A program made the position numbers and the translations under genes. A DNA stretch of 64,000 bases from Acinetobacter sp. XH1741 (GTDB lineage Bacteria; Pseudomonadota; Gammaproteobacteria; Pseudomonadales; Moraxellaceae): assembly GCF_041021895.1 (NCBI RefSeq), contig NZ_CP157428.1:2108001-2172000 (forward strand). The letters are read 5' to 3'. Below, piece by piece: positions 8,413 through 18,019 of this stretch; within the stretch, counting starts at the first letter, position 1; each line of letters starts with the position of its first letter. The notes beneath the pieces were generated by a model. It saw nothing but the letters and a program-made list of their open reading frames with translations. It was not told the origin of the DNA and made no database searches.

Positions 8413-9042
8413 TTAATCGTATAGGCGATAAACACCAGAAAATCTTTCACAGCCCTTTTGTTGAGTTTTTACGATGAGTAAGGCTTTTTGAAAATCGAAC
8501 TTATATTTACAGTTATGTTCGTTATCTAAAATCTCACTTTTCTGTTCAGGGGAACTGTAGGCCATGAGTGAGATAGTTTGGCTTTCTTTCCGGTTATTTG
8601 GATTGCGATATGCTAAGCCTTCAATTTTAATTTTATCTTTAGCAAGTTGATGGATTTGTAAATGAACAGGCTGTGCTGCAATATGCCCATTTTCAAACTT
8701 AAGGTAATGTTGAGTTAGGGTTTGTTTAAGTGAAGCATAAAAGTTTAAATCATCCCCACGTACATCAAATTGCTGTTGAATACATGAATTGGTTTTACAT
8801 TGTTGTGTATGTCTAAACCATAATGTCTGTGTATCTTGTAAGAGTTGTAAGGGTGCATCTGTGACTAAGTATGCAGAAAGATATTTATTGCTGAGTTGCT
8901 TACGTGCTTCACTAAAGGTTTTTGAACAGATTTTGAGCTCAGATTTGGAATTTGAGCAGTCGATAGATTCCGCAAAAACAAGCGATGAGCATAAACAACT
9001 CAATGTCACGACAAAACTTAATCTTTTCAATTGATTCATATC
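8413..9042 (-). CDS. Secreted LprI-N-domain-like protein
   Basis: About 209 residues from the ATG at 9042 (an ATG at 9057 is also in frame). Residues 1-24 form a signal peptide ending SLVFAES. A cysteine-bearing helical domain follows (IDCSNSKSELKICSKTFSEA, then KQLSNKYLSAY, CKTNSCIQQQFDVR), resembling the lysozyme-inhibitor LprI N-terminal domain. The C-terminal ~90 residues are beta-rich with a Cys pair near the end. It is probably periplasmic. Inhibition of lysozyme is only a family-level guess. Confidence 0.7.
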   Translation of the reverse strand, partial: DMNQLKRLSFVVTLSCLCSSLVFAESIDCSNSKSELKICSKTFSEARKQLSNKYLSAYLVTDAPLQLLQDTQTLWFRHTQQCKTNSCIQQQFDVRGDDLNFYASLKQTLTQHYLKFENGHIAAQPVHLQIHQLAKDKIKIEGLAYRNPNNRKESQTISLMAYSSPEQKSEILDNEHNCKYKFDFQKALLIVKTQQKGCERFSGVYRLYD

Positions 9043-9157
9043 AGTATTCGACGGCATGATCGCTTATACTTTCAGTCTACTTTGCTAAGTGTACTATAGC
9101 GAAACACGACGGCTGAATACAAGATTTCTTAAGTTTTTATAGAAGGGAAGAGTTTAT

Positions 9158-9640
9158 ATGGTTGCTCAAATTCGTATCGGACAGGGAATGGATGTACATG
9201 CCTTTGAAGAGGGTAACTTCGTAACCTTAGCTGGCATCCAGATTCCGTATACGCATGGTTTAAAAGCGCATTCAGATGGTGATGTGGTACTTCATGCGCT
9301 GTGTGATGCCTTACTTGGTGCATTAGCACTTGGAGATATTGGTCAGCATTTTCCGGATACTGATCCTGAATTTAAAGGTGCAGACAGCCGTGTATTGCTA
9401 AAGCATGTTTATCAACTAATATTAGACCGTGGTTATCATTTGAATAATGCTGATATTACGGTAGCTTGTGAGCGTCCTAAGTTGGCGAAACATAATTTAG
9501 AAATGCGACAAAGTATTGCAGATGTTTTGAATGTTGATTTAAATCAAATTAGTATTAAAGCGACCACTACCGAAAAACTTGGATTTACAGGTCGCCAAGA
9601 AGGAATTTTAGCTACAGCAACGGTACTGATATCTAATTAA
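9158..9640 (+). CDS. ispF: 2-C-methyl-D-erythritol 2,4-cyclodiphosphate synthase
   Basis: A 160-residue enzyme of the MEP isoprenoid pathway. The metal ligands GQGMDVHAF and [18 protein letters not shown], the [10 protein letters not shown] loop and the [11 protein letters not shown] stretch are all present. GGGAAGAG lies about 8 nt before the ATG. It is alone here; dxr and uppS of the same pathway are in the large block at 18-20 kb. Its stop overlaps the convergent phosphatase stop by 4 bp. Confidence 0.96.
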   Translation: MVAQIRIGQGMDVHAFEEGNFVTLAGIQIPYTHGLKAHSDGDVVLHALCDALLGALALGDIGQHFPDTDPEFKGADSRVLLKHVYQLILDRGYHLNNADITVACERPKLAKHNLEMRQSIADVLNVDLNQISIKATTTEKLGFTGRQEGILATATVLISN

Positions 9641-10161
9641 ACTAAATTATCAGCTTGTTGCAAAGACTGTTGAAGCTCTAGGGTAGCCTTACGGCCTTGA
9701 AGCTGTAAGGTAATACTATGGATTAGTCCGGTCCATGTTTCATTCGGTTCCCAAATTTCATGAAGTAGGGTTTGAGAAGTCGGCATGTCCATGTTCATAT
9801 AAAATTGTCTATAGACATACATAAGGCAACTTGAACGATCATTTTTGGCACAATGTACCCAAACAATCTCATTTTGAACTAAATGATCAATCAAATCTAA
9901 AACCAATAAGCATTGGTCAGAAGAAGGTGTTTCCCAGTCAATTGGAATATGAATATAATTTAAACCATACTCAAGACAGATCTGATCTTCATTTTCAATA
10001 CAGTGTGGTGTATTGGTTAAAGCTAAGTTAATAACAGTGCTACAGCCATACTCTTTAATAAGTTTGAGCTGTTCAACAGAAGGTTGTGCTGAACTAAATA
10101 GATGTTCATGAATAATTGAAAATGCAGGGATTTGAGCTAGTGATTCTTCAAGGGTTGTCAT
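9637..10161 (-). CDS. Bacterial tyrosine-phosphatase-like protein with a CX4R loop
   Basis: A 174-residue protein of the small dual-specificity-phosphatase-like group. The fold markers are [11 protein letters not shown] near residue 25 and TVINLAL, followed by the P-loop [10 protein letters not shown]. The loop has four, not five, residues between Cys (codon 9850-9852) and Arg (9835-9837). This CX4R spacing recurs in related bacterial proteins as I recall, but differs from classic CX5R phosphatases. No signal peptide is seen. Catalytic activity and substrate are unknown. It shares the TTAA at 9637-9640 with the ispF stop. Confidence 0.75.
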   Translation of the reverse strand: MTTLEESLAQIPAFSIIHEHLFSSAQPSVEQLKLIKEYGCSTVINLALTNTPHCIENEDQICLEYGLNYIHIPIDWETPSSDQCLLVLDLIDHLVQNEIVWVHCAKNDRSSCLMYVYRQFYMNMDMPTSQTLLHEIWEPNETWTGLIHSITLQLQGRKATLELQQSLQQADNLV

Positions 10162-10315
10162 AATCGCACTCTACAAGAGTAGGCTTGGCTTATTGTGTAG
10201 AATGTTATACACGATTCTAGGTCATTGTTGAAATATAGGCTGGTTATATATTCATCAACTTGGTGGAATTTTTTAAATAATGAATAATAAAAATAAGAGT
10301 TTTATAAAAATAAAA

Positions 10316-10345
10316 AAAACAGCATCATCAAGATGCTGTTTTTAA
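10316..10345 (-). terminator. Intrinsic terminator of argF
   Basis: AAAACAGCATC (10316-10326) and GATGCTGTTTT (10332-10342) form a stem with a 5-nt loop. On the minus strand a long T-run follows, 8 bp beyond the argF stop. Confidence 0.85.
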
Positions 10346-10352
10346 ATAAAGA

Positions 10353-11273
10353 TTAAGCTTTTTTCAAATTTTCATTGAGTAAAAATTCCATTAAAGCTTT
10401 TTGTGCATGTAGGCGATTTTCAGCCTCATCCCATACAACAGAGTTTTTATGGTCAAGCATTGTTTCTGAAATTTCTTCACCACGATGGGCTGGTAAACAA
10501 TGCATAAATAAACAATCTGGGTGTGCAAGACTCATCAATTTTTCATTGACCTGAAAAGCTGAAAAAGCATTTCTACGTAATTTTTGTTCTTCTTCTTGTC
10601 CCATGCTTGCCCATACATCTGTAACAATCAGATCGGCATTTACAGCTGCATCTTCAGCATTATCAAAAAGTTCAACACAATGTCCAAACTCTGCCAAAAA
10701 TTCAGGTTTGGGCTCAAAGCCTTTTGGCGAAGCAATTTTTAATTTAAAACCCATTAAATGTGCAGCTTCAATATATGAATTACACATATTATTGCCATCA
10801 CCAATCCAGGCTACAGTTTTACCTTCGATGCTGCCACGATGCTCAATATAAGTTTGTAAATCTGCAAGTAGCTGACAAGGGTGATGATCATCAGTCAGGC
10901 CATTAATGACAGGAACTTTTGAATAAGATGCAAAACGTTCAACAATGTCATGACCAAAGGTACGAATCATCACGATATCAAGCATGCTTGAAATAACACG
11001 TGCTGAATCTTCAATAGGTTCACCACGGCCTAGTTGTGTATCACGAGGTGATAAAAAGATAGCGCTACCACCAAACTGATTAATACCGGCTTCAAAAGAA
11101 ATACGAGTGCGTGTGCTCGATTTTTCAAAAATCATTCCCAATACTTTACCAACAAAAGGTTGAAATACCTCATGGCTTTGTTGCATTTTTTTTAGTTCGC
11201 TTGCGCGTTGTAAGACGCGGTTGAGTTCTAATGTAGATAGGTCACGTAAAGTTAGGAAATGTCTTAAAGCCAT
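10353..11273 (-). CDS. argF: Ornithine carbamoyltransferase
   Basis: A 306-residue cytoplasmic arginine-biosynthesis enzyme that makes citrulline from ornithine and carbamoyl phosphate. The carbamoyl-phosphate motif [10 protein letters not shown] (around residue 53), the [10 protein letters not shown] segment and the C-terminal [10 protein letters not shown] loop are intact. Length matches the anabolic enzyme. It is a single gene with its own terminator. The upstream 80 bp contains a CAACA/TGTTG hairpin but no obvious ARG box that I can support. Confidence 0.96.
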   Translation of the reverse strand: MALRHFLTLRDLSTLELNRVLQRASELKKMQQSHEVFQPFVGKVLGMIFEKSSTRTRISFEAGINQFGGSAIFLSPRDTQLGRGEPIEDSARVISSMLDIVMIRTFGHDIVERFASYSKVPVINGLTDDHHPCQLLADLQTYIEHRGSIEGKTVAWIGDGNNMCNSYIEAAHLMGFKLKIASPKGFEPKPEFLAEFGHCVELFDNAEDAAVNADLIVTDVWASMGQEEEQKLRRNAFSAFQVNEKLMSLAHPDCLFMHCLPAHRGEEISETMLDHKNSVVWDEAENRLHAQKALMEFLLNENLKKA

Positions 11274-11387
11274 GTAGCTACTCCATAATAATTGTCTTTG
11301 AAATACAACAATTATCTGTTGTTGGCTGGGTGGATGTGGGGAAAAAAGAAGTCTACTATACTATAAGCATTTCAAAATGCAAAAGAA

Positions 11388-12041
11388 TTAGACTTTATGA
11401 TGGCCTTTTAAGAAAATGTCTACACAATATTCAATATAATCAAATGCTTCCTTCTCATCTGGTAGGGCGGGCATACCCATAATCATACGCCATTCAATAT
11501 CACGTAAAATTCCAAAATACATGAGTGAAGAATGATAAGGAGAAGTGCATGTAATTTCTCCTGATTTATCTGCAAATTCTAATGCTTGAGTCAGTGTATT
11601 CTGTAAATTGTGTACCCATTTGTCATATAGATATTGTATGAGGACTGTATTACATTCGGTTTGTTCAATAATAAGTCGTAAAAACGCAATATGTTCAGGT
11701 CGAATGATGTGAAGATAAACGCGATTGAGCGTTTGAATCAGATACTCTCTTAAAGTGCTTTTCTCTGGTTGAAATGGAATACAAACATCTTTAAAAAACA
11801 TTTCACGTTTATAGTCACAAATAGCGGTGAAAAGCCCTTCTTTATTACCAAAGTATTTATAAATAGAAGCTTTAGAACCACCTGCATGATTTACGATATC
11901 GTCAAGAGATACGGCATCGTATCCTTTTTCCAAAAACAGCTCGGTTGCGCTTAGCAATAAAGCTAAACGGCGCTCTATACCGCGGCGTGTTTGGGGTTTG
12001 TCACATATAGGATGATGTGACTCAAGGACTGGATCATGCAT
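11388..12041 (-). CDS. adeN: TetR-family repressor, AdeN
   Basis: From the ATG at 12041 the product is 217 residues (MHDPVLESHHPICDK...). This start, the length and the N-terminal sequence match AdeN as I remember it, the repressor of the adeIJK RND efflux pump. An N-terminal HTH (SLDDIVNHAGGSKASIYKYFG, in part residues 44-64) precedes a TetR ligand-binding domain. An upstream TTG at 12056 is unlikely. An inverted repeat lies 22 bp upstream and may be an autoregulatory operator. adeIJK itself is not in this window. The gene is intact here, whereas loss of AdeN raises multidrug resistance in A. baumannii. Confidence 0.85.
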   Translation of the reverse strand: MHDPVLESHHPICDKPQTRRGIERRLALLLSATELFLEKGYDAVSLDDIVNHAGGSKASIYKYFGNKEGLFTAICDYKREMFFKDVCIPFQPEKSTLREYLIQTLNRVYLHIIRPEHIAFLRLIIEQTECNTVLIQYLYDKWVHNLQNTLTQALEFADKSGEITCTSPYHSSLMYFGILRDIEWRMIMGMPALPDEKEAFDYIEYCVDIFLKGHHKV

Positions 12042-12062
12042 AAATTTTAATAACAACGGCTA

Positions 12063-12080
12063 ATACTGCTCGTCTAGTAT
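12063..12080. promoter_or_regulatory. Inverted repeat ATACT-N8-AGTAT upstream of adeN
   Basis: ATACT (12063-12067) and AGTAT (12076-12080) flank an 8-bp centre containing GCTCGTCT. Position immediately before the coding region suits a TetR autoregulatory site. Function is inferred. Confidence 0.45.
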
Positions 12081-12270
12081 AGCAAAACTATCTTTGACGA
12101 TGGACATTGCTATATTTTTAGGTTATCTCATAGACAATAGTTTAACGCCAAACAGGAATGAAATTATTACAATATAATGACTTATGTTGGGTTTTTGAGG
12201 TTTTTAATGATGTAACTGTATGTTCATATTTGAATTTAACGAATGATTTACATATAAATCAAAATAAATA

Positions 12271-12303
12271 AAAAAGCGGCTAAAAGTGAATTAGCCGCTT
12301 TTT
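12271..12303. terminator. Intrinsic terminator of ntrBC
   Basis: AAAAAGCGGCTAA (12271-12283) pairs with TTAGCCGCTTTTT (12291-12303) around 7 nt. A/T runs on both sides allow either orientation; it lies 16 bp beyond the ntrC stop. Confidence 0.88.
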
Positions 12304-12319
12304 GATATGCTTGTTAATG

Positions 12320-13813
12320 TTAGGCTTCAGATAAAGTAACTTTGTGTTCGTCCTCATCATCATCGTCTGCCGAATCCATTCCCAACTCTTTTAACTTGCG
12401 AGTAAGAGTATTACGCCCCCAGCCTAATAATTCTGCTGCATGACGTTTACGTCCGCGAGTTTGTTGTAGGGCGGCATTAATTAAAGTGCGCTCAAACATG
12501 GGTGTTGCAATATCCAAAATTTTCATTTCACCATTCTTAAGCTTTTGAATCGCCCATTGGTTTAGCAATTCATCCCAATGATGTAACGAAATACGTTCAA
12601 ATGAAGGTGCAGGTTGGCTAGCTTCACTATTTTTTTGAAGTGGAACCTGTTTGAGTTCAGAAGGTAAGTCTTCAGGGTAAACTTCACGACCAGTGATCAT
12701 GACAGTTAACCAGCGGCAAGTATTTTCAAGCTGGCGAACGTTACCAGGCCATGGTAACTGTTGCATATAGTCTGTTGTCTCTGTACGTAAAATCTTAGGA
12801 CTCACGCCAAGTTCTTTACCTGCACGAGCTAAGAAGTGCTGAGCCAGCATCGGTATATCTTCACTACGGTGAGCAAGTTTCGGAATGTGAATACGAATCA
12901 CATTTAACCGGTGATATAAATCTTCACGGAAGCGGCCTTCATTTACAAGTTTTTCTAAATCTTGGTGTGTGGCTGCTACGATTCGAACATCAACTTTAAC
13001 TGGAATGTGTCCGCCTACACGATAAAACTCACCATCAGCGAGTACGCGCAGTAGTCGAGTTTGTGTTTCAAATGGCATGTCACCAATTTCATCTAGAAAC
13101 AGTGTTCCACCATTAGCTTGCTCAAAGCGACCTTGGTGTTGCGTATTGGCACCAGTAAATGCGCCTTTTTCATGGCCAAATAATTCCGTTTCGATTAGAT
13201 CTTTAGGAATTGCTGCCATGTTTAGAGCAATAAAGGGCTTAGCACGGCGTGGTGAGTGCTTGTGTAGTGCATGTGCAACCAACTCTTTACCTGTTCCTGA
13301 CTCACCATTAATTAGGACGGTAATATGTGACTGTGATAAACGGCCAATTGCTCGGAAAACCTCTTGCATAGCAGGAGATTCGCCAATTATTTCTGTTGAT
13401 TGTAGTGGGGAGGCGGTTTTTGTGGCTTCTTGCTGCTGCAATTTATTAATATGCAAAATAGCTCGATTAACTAAAGCTAAAGCCTCATCAATATCAAATG
13501 GTTTTGGTAAATACTCAAATGCACCAGTTTGGTAGCTTGAAACAGCTGACTCTAAGTCAGAATGCGCTGTCATAATAATGACAGGCAAATCGGGGTGAGA
13601 ATTTTTTACTTTAGATAAGAAAGTTAACCCGTCAATACCTGGCATGCGAATGTCCGTTAAGATGACATCAGGCGCATCATGGTGTAAACGTTCGAGTGCT
13701 GTTTGAGCTTCTTCAAAATTAGTGACGTCAAATCCTTCTTCTTTAAAGGTCTTTTCAAGTACCCATCGCATGGCGCGATCGTCATCAATAACCCATATTT
13801 TATTTCGCGACAC
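12320..13813 (-). CDS. glnG: Nitrogen regulatory response regulator NtrC
   Basis: Starting at the GTG at 13813 gives 497 residues and places the phosphoacceptor at Asp54 (ILTDIRMPG), exactly as in E. coli NtrC. GGGAG about 8 nt upstream supports this start, and it overlaps ntrB by 14 bp, implying translational coupling. The order is receiver (1-120), AAA+ sigma-54 activation domain (about 150-385: GESGTGKE Walker A, GAFTGA loop), and a Fis-type HTH (about 450-485). It activates sigma-54 promoters when nitrogen is limiting. The acidic tail DDDDEDE is unusual but outside the HTH. Confidence 0.94.
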   Translation of the reverse strand: MSRNKIWVIDDDRAMRWVLEKTFKEEGFDVTNFEEAQTALERLHHDAPDVILTDIRMPGIDGLTFLSKVKNSHPDLPVIIMTAHSDLESAVSSYQTGAFEYLPKPFDIDEALALVNRAILHINKLQQQEATKTASPLQSTEIIGESPAMQEVFRAIGRLSQSHITVLINGESGTGKELVAHALHKHSPRRAKPFIALNMAAIPKDLIETELFGHEKGAFTGANTQHQGRFEQANGGTLFLDEIGDMPFETQTRLLRVLADGEFYRVGGHIPVKVDVRIVAATHQDLEKLVNEGRFREDLYHRLNVIRIHIPKLAHRSEDIPMLAQHFLARAGKELGVSPKILRTETTDYMQQLPWPGNVRQLENTCRWLTVMITGREVYPEDLPSELKQVPLQKNSEASQPAPSFERISLHHWDELLNQWAIQKLKNGEMKILDIATPMFERTLINAALQQTRGRKRHAAELLGWGRNTLTRKLKELGMDSADDDDEDEHKVTLSEA

Positions 13814-14909
13814 GGTCTGACTCCCAAGGTAAATATAAGCTAAACATTGTTTTTCCAGGAACTGATTGGCATTCAATCATTCCGTTATGTTGATGCATAA
13901 TGTTCTGTGCAATACTCAGGCCAAGCCCTGTACCTTTTGCTCGTCCTGTAACCAAAGGATAAAACACAGACTCTAAAATGCTTTCTGGAATACCTGGTCC
14001 ATTGTCTTCAATATCGACTCGTACAGCTGAGCGATTGAGTACACCATTAATTGTGACAAGACGTTGGATTCGGGTACGTAAAATTAATTCTGGCTCTTGA
14101 TCTGTAAAAAATGATTTATTCTCTGTAATCGCTTGAATCGCATTGACACTAATATTCAGCATGACTTGGATGAGTTGATCTCGATCAGCTTTTACATCAG
14201 GTAAGGACAAATCATAGTCACGCGTGATTTTGATTTTTTTCTTAGTTTGATTTGCGATTAAAGAACGTACACGCTCTAAAGGCTCATGTACATTCACATT
14301 CTCATAACTCGGCAGTTGTCTTGAACCCAACATGGTGTCAGCCAAGTTGGTGAGACGATCTACCTCGTTAATGATGACATCTGTAAATTCTGCATAACTT
14401 TCATCATTTAAGCTACGAGCAAGTAATTGGGTTGCACCTCGTATACCCGCAAGTGGGTTTTTAATTTCATGGGCAACTCCTCGAACTAACTGCCTAGCCA
14501 CTTGATGTTGTTGAATTAAGTTTTCTTCTTTAGAAATTTTCAACATACGATCAATTGGATTAAGTTCAATAAGTAGAAGCGGATGATAGCTTTTACCTGC
14601 ATTTAATTGAGAAACCGTATAATCAACATGTAGATCTTTAAAGTTGACATTAATAACAGCCTCACGACGTGTATAAGGCTGTCCTGTTTTTAAGGTATTA
14701 AGTAAAGCTTCCTGTGTATTAAAAGTATCATCAGGCGCATGAAGTAAATTAAAAACCGGTTGTCCGGATGCTCGAAGCAAACTAATGTCAAAAAGTGCTT
14801 CACAAGCTGAATTCAAATAAAAAATATTAAAGTTACTATCGATTAATAAAATCGCAGTAGTTAAATTGTCTACCAATAGGCGATAGTCGATAGGTGTGTG
14901 TTGATCCAT
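13800..14909 (-). CDS. glnL: Nitrogen sensor histidine kinase NtrB
   Basis: A 369-residue soluble kinase that phosphorylates or dephosphorylates NtrC under PII control. A PAS domain (about 8-110) is followed by the H-box RGVAHEIKNPLAG with the phosphorylated His, and an HATPase with DNGPGIPES and GTGLGLSIAQ. Size fits the family (about 350). It is upstream of ntrC on one transcript, but glnA is not adjacent here, unlike the enteric glnALG arrangement. Confidence 0.94.
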   Translation of the reverse strand: MDQHTPIDYRLLVDNLTTAILLIDSNFNIFYLNSACEALFDISLLRASGQPVFNLLHAPDDTFNTQEALLNTLKTGQPYTRREAVINVNFKDLHVDYTVSQLNAGKSYHPLLLIELNPIDRMLKISKEENLIQQHQVARQLVRGVAHEIKNPLAGIRGATQLLARSLNDESYAEFTDVIINEVDRLTNLADTMLGSRQLPSYENVNVHEPLERVRSLIANQTKKKIKITRDYDLSLPDVKADRDQLIQVMLNISVNAIQAITENKSFFTDQEPELILRTRIQRLVTINGVLNRSAVRVDIEDNGPGIPESILESVFYPLVTGRAKGTGLGLSIAQNIMHQHNGMIECQSVPGKTMFSLYLPWESDRVAK

Positions 14910-15251
14910 TAGCGAATCGTTCCTGTCTTAAAATAGCGCAATGGCATCTTCATTGGTTAGCGGTTTTCACCGTTATAGAACATGAATGATGCAAAATGTA
15001 CGCCAACTTTGTTTATGGATTATTTTAAGGTTTTAAGCGGATTTAAAGCGCTCTAAAATCGTTCTTTATATCTTTTGATCAAAAAATAGCAGCTTATTTA
15101 CTTATAATATCATGTTCCAACTTGGTGCAATATTGAGTTTTGGTGCAAATATTGGTTGTATTTTGGTGCATTACACAAAGAGTGGGGTTTCCACCTATGC
15201 TTGAGACAAGAAAAGACATACAATACGCGCATTCAAGTGGAGCGCAGATTC
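14910..15251. promoter_or_regulatory. Divergent ntrB/rimO intergenic region with three TTGGTGCA repeats
   Basis: TTGGTGCA occurs in direct orientation at 15122-15129, 15140-15147 and 15163-15170 (spacings 18 and 23 bp). TGGTGCA equals one half of an enteric NtrC site, but no inverted partner is seen. The repeats lie about 80-130 bp before rimO and 215-260 bp before ntrB. The rest holds promoters that I cannot pin down. Confidence 0.45.
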
Positions 15252-16595
15252 ATGAAGACCCCCAAAGTCGGTTTTGTTTCTTTAGGTTGTCCTAAGGCAT
15301 TGGTAGATTCTGAACGAATTTTAACTCAGTTAAAGACTGAAGGTTATCAAGTTGCATCAGATTATGATGGTGCTGATTTAGTTGTTGTTAATACCTGTGG
15401 TTTTATTGAATCTGCAGTACAAGAATCTTTAGATGCAATTGGCGAAGCCATGAGTGAAAATGGCCGAGTTATTGTTACGGGTTGCTTAGGTAAAGACGAA
15501 GATAAAATCCGTCAAATGCACCCGAATGTCTTAAAGGTTACTGGTGCAGCAGCTTATCAGGATGTTATGGAAGCTGTACATGAATATGTACCAGCGCCGC
15601 CTAAACACAATCCGTTTATTGACCTTGTTCCTGAACAGGGTATCCGTTTGACACCGAAGCATTATGCTTATTTAAAAATATCTGAAGGCTGTAACCATCG
15701 TTGTACCTTCTGTATTATCCCAAGCATGCGCGGTGATTTAGTATCACGTCCAGTTGGTAGCGTATTAGAAGAAGCTGCTGCTTTAAAACGTGCAGGCGTG
15801 AAAGAAATCTTAGTCATTTCTCAAGATACTTCAGCTTATGGTGTAGATACCAAATACAAGCTTGATTTCTGGAATGGTCAACCTGTAAAGACCAAATTCT
15901 TTGACATGTGTGAAGCACTCGGCCAACTTGGTATCTGGGTTCGCTTACATTATGTATATCCATATCCGCATGTTGATGCAGTTATCGATTTGATGGCTCA
16001 AGGGAAAATCCTGCCATATCTTGATATTCCTTTCCAGCATGCAAGCCCACGTGTTCTTAAGTTAATGAAACGTCCGGCGCATAGTGAAAATACATTAGAA
16101 AAAATTAAATTATGGCGTGAGAAATGCCCGGATCTTGTTATCCGTTCTACTTTTGTGGTTGGTTTTCCTGGCGAAACTGAAGAAGACTTCCAGATTTTGT
16201 TAGATTGGTTGGTTGAAGCTCAACTTGATCGTGTAGGCTGCTTTACCTATTCACCAGTAGAAGGTGCTACGGCAAATGATTTACCCGATCATGTGCCAGA
16301 AGAAATTAAGCAAGAGCGTTACGAGCGCTTTATGCAAGTGCAGCAGCAAATATCTGCTGCCAAATTACAAAAACGTATTGGTCAAACGATGACTGTATTA
16401 GTCGATGGTTTGGAAGATGAATATCCTGTTGCTGTTGCACGTTCTTATGCCGATGCTCCGGAAATTGACGGTAATGTCTTTGTAGAAGATATCGATAAGA
16501 GCACTATTCAACCAGGCGATATGTTGGAAGTCGAAATTACCGATGCGGATGAATACGATTTATTTGCAAAGTTAATTAAAATTAAATCGGTCTAA
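15252..16595 (+). CDS. rimO: Ribosomal protein S12 methylthiotransferase
   Basis: A 447-residue radical-SAM enzyme that adds a methylthio group to an aspartate of ribosomal protein S12. The N-terminal MTTase domain has [12 protein letters not shown] and NTCGFI. The radical-SAM cluster motif is [18 protein letters not shown] and a TRAM domain ends the protein (about 378-445). The ATG at 15252 gives the family N-terminus; longer in-frame extensions to 15156 would add unsupported sequence. It is 51 bp upstream of pyrH with no terminator, so may feed the envelope block. Confidence 0.95.
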   Translation: MKTPKVGFVSLGCPKALVDSERILTQLKTEGYQVASDYDGADLVVVNTCGFIESAVQESLDAIGEAMSENGRVIVTGCLGKDEDKIRQMHPNVLKVTGAAAYQDVMEAVHEYVPAPPKHNPFIDLVPEQGIRLTPKHYAYLKISEGCNHRCTFCIIPSMRGDLVSRPVGSVLEEAAALKRAGVKEILVISQDTSAYGVDTKYKLDFWNGQPVKTKFFDMCEALGQLGIWVRLHYVYPYPHVDAVIDLMAQGKILPYLDIPFQHASPRVLKLMKRPAHSENTLEKIKLWREKCPDLVIRSTFVVGFPGETEEDFQILLDWLVEAQLDRVGCFTYSPVEGATANDLPDHVPEEIKQERYERFMQVQQQISAAKLQKRIGQTMTVLVDGLEDEYPVAVARSYADAPEIDGNVFVEDIDKSTIQPGDMLEVEITDADEYDLFAKLIKIKSV

Positions 16596-16646
16596 TCGAA
16601 ACACGATTCAAAAAGCATTCAGTTTAAGAGGTTTTGGAGCAAAATC

Positions 16647-17375
16647 ATGGCGGAAACAATCAGCCCCCGTTATTCACGAATTTTATTAAAATTATCTGGT
16701 GAAGCTTTATCAGGTAATAAAGATATGGGTATTGATGCTCAAGTTTTAGATCAAATGTCGTTGTCAATTGCACATTTGGTTGGCTTGGGTGTGCAAGTAG
16801 GTATCGTTGTGGGTGGCGGTAACTTATATCGCGGTAGCCAGTTACAAAAAGATGGTTTGGTTGGCCGCGTAACAGGTGACCAGATGGGTATGCTTGCAAC
16901 TGTTATGAATGGCTTGGCAATGCGCGATGCATTGGTACGTCGTAACATCAGAACTCGTCTTATGTCAGCATTGCCAATTGGTACTGTTGTGGAGTCATAT
17001 TCAAGTCGTGATGCGATTCGCCATTTAAGCCAAGGCGAAGTGTGTGTATTCGTTGCAGGCACAGGCAATCCATTCTTTACAACTGATACAGCAGCATGTT
17101 TACGTGGTATCGAAATTGAAGCAAATTTAATTTTGAAAGCAACCAAAGTAGATGGTGTTTATAATAAAGATCCAAGCAAATACGAAGATGCGGTGAAATA
17201 CGATCATTTGACATTTGACCAGGTGTTAGATGAGAAGTTGGGTGTTATGGATTTAACGGCAATTTGCTTATGTCGTGACCATAATGTGCCATTACAAGTA
17301 TTTGATATGAATAAATCTGGTGCGCTATTGTCAGTTGTAATGGGTGAAAAAGAGGGTACACGCGTTACTAAATAA
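16647..17375 (+). CDS. pyrH: UMP kinase
   Basis: A 242-residue amino-acid-kinase-fold enzyme that phosphorylates UMP to UDP. Motifs [17 protein letters not shown], and [13 protein letters not shown] are intact; length is standard. It precedes frr, as in most bacteria, but rpsB and tsf, which usually lie upstream, are replaced by rimO. Confidence 0.97.
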   Translation: MAETISPRYSRILLKLSGEALSGNKDMGIDAQVLDQMSLSIAHLVGLGVQVGIVVGGGNLYRGSQLQKDGLVGRVTGDQMGMLATVMNGLAMRDALVRRNIRTRLMSALPIGTVVESYSSRDAIRHLSQGEVCVFVAGTGNPFFTTDTAACLRGIEIEANLILKATKVDGVYNKDPSKYEDAVKYDHLTFDQVLDEKLGVMDLTAICLCRDHNVPLQVFDMNKSGALLSVVMGEKEGTRVTK

Positions 17376-17460
17376 TGTACGTGTGCCGTAAAGCTCTTTA
17401 TACTAGCGCTAAATTAAATTTGTTAAATACATCCTTGAATAAATAAGTAAGGAAGATCAT

Positions 17461-18015
17461 ATGATTAACGATCTGAAAAAAGACAGCGAACAGCGTATGT
17501 TAAAAACTCTTGATTCTTTGGAACAAGGTTTTGCTAAAGTTCGTACCGGCCGTGCACACCCATCAATTTTAAATGGGGTAATGGTTCCTTACTATGGTTC
17601 TGATGTGCCTTTAAACCAAGTGGCAAACGTTGGTGTTGAAGATTCGCGTACGCTTATTGTTCAACCATTTGAACGTACTATGGTTGCTGCAATTGATAAG
17701 GCAATTCGTGAAAGTGATCTTGGTTTAAATCCGATTACTGCTGACTCAATTCGTGTACCTTTACCAGCTTTGACTGAAGAAACACGCCGTGATATGCAGA
17801 AAGTTGCACGCAGTGAAGCTGAAAATGCAAAAGTTGCGATTCGTAATATTCGTCGTGATGTATTAGGTGATATCAAAGCATTGTTAAAAGAGAAAGAAAT
17901 TTCTGAAGATGATGAGCGTCGTGCAGGCGATGATATCCAAAAAATTACTGATAAATATGTTGCAGAAGTAGATAAGCGTCTTGCAGCGAAAGAAGCAGAA
18001 TTGATGAAGGTCTAA
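17461..18015 (+). CDS. frr: Ribosome recycling factor
   Basis: A 184-residue translation factor that with EF-G splits post-termination ribosomes. The conserved [12 protein letters not shown] and [15 protein letters not shown] segments and the long helical C-terminus are present. GGAAGATC lies before the ATG. It is 85 bp after pyrH and only 4 bp before uppS. Confidence 0.97.
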   Translation: MINDLKKDSEQRMLKTLDSLEQGFAKVRTGRAHPSILNGVMVPYYGSDVPLNQVANVGVEDSRTLIVQPFERTMVAAIDKAIRESDLGLNPITADSIRVPLPALTEETRRDMQKVARSEAENAKVAIRNIRRDVLGDIKALLKEKEISEDDERRAGDDIQKITDKYVAEVDKRLAAKEAELMKV

Positions 18016-18019
18016 TTTT

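Noticed and set aside
12041..12056. Longer AdeN from a TTG at 12056
   Set aside because: The ATG at 12041 gives 217 residues and the N-terminus I recall for AdeN; the extra residues are not supported.
15122..15170. Sigma-54 promoter in the TTGGTGCA repeats
   Set aside because: The GG and GC elements do not have the 10-bp spacing needed for -24/-12 promoters.
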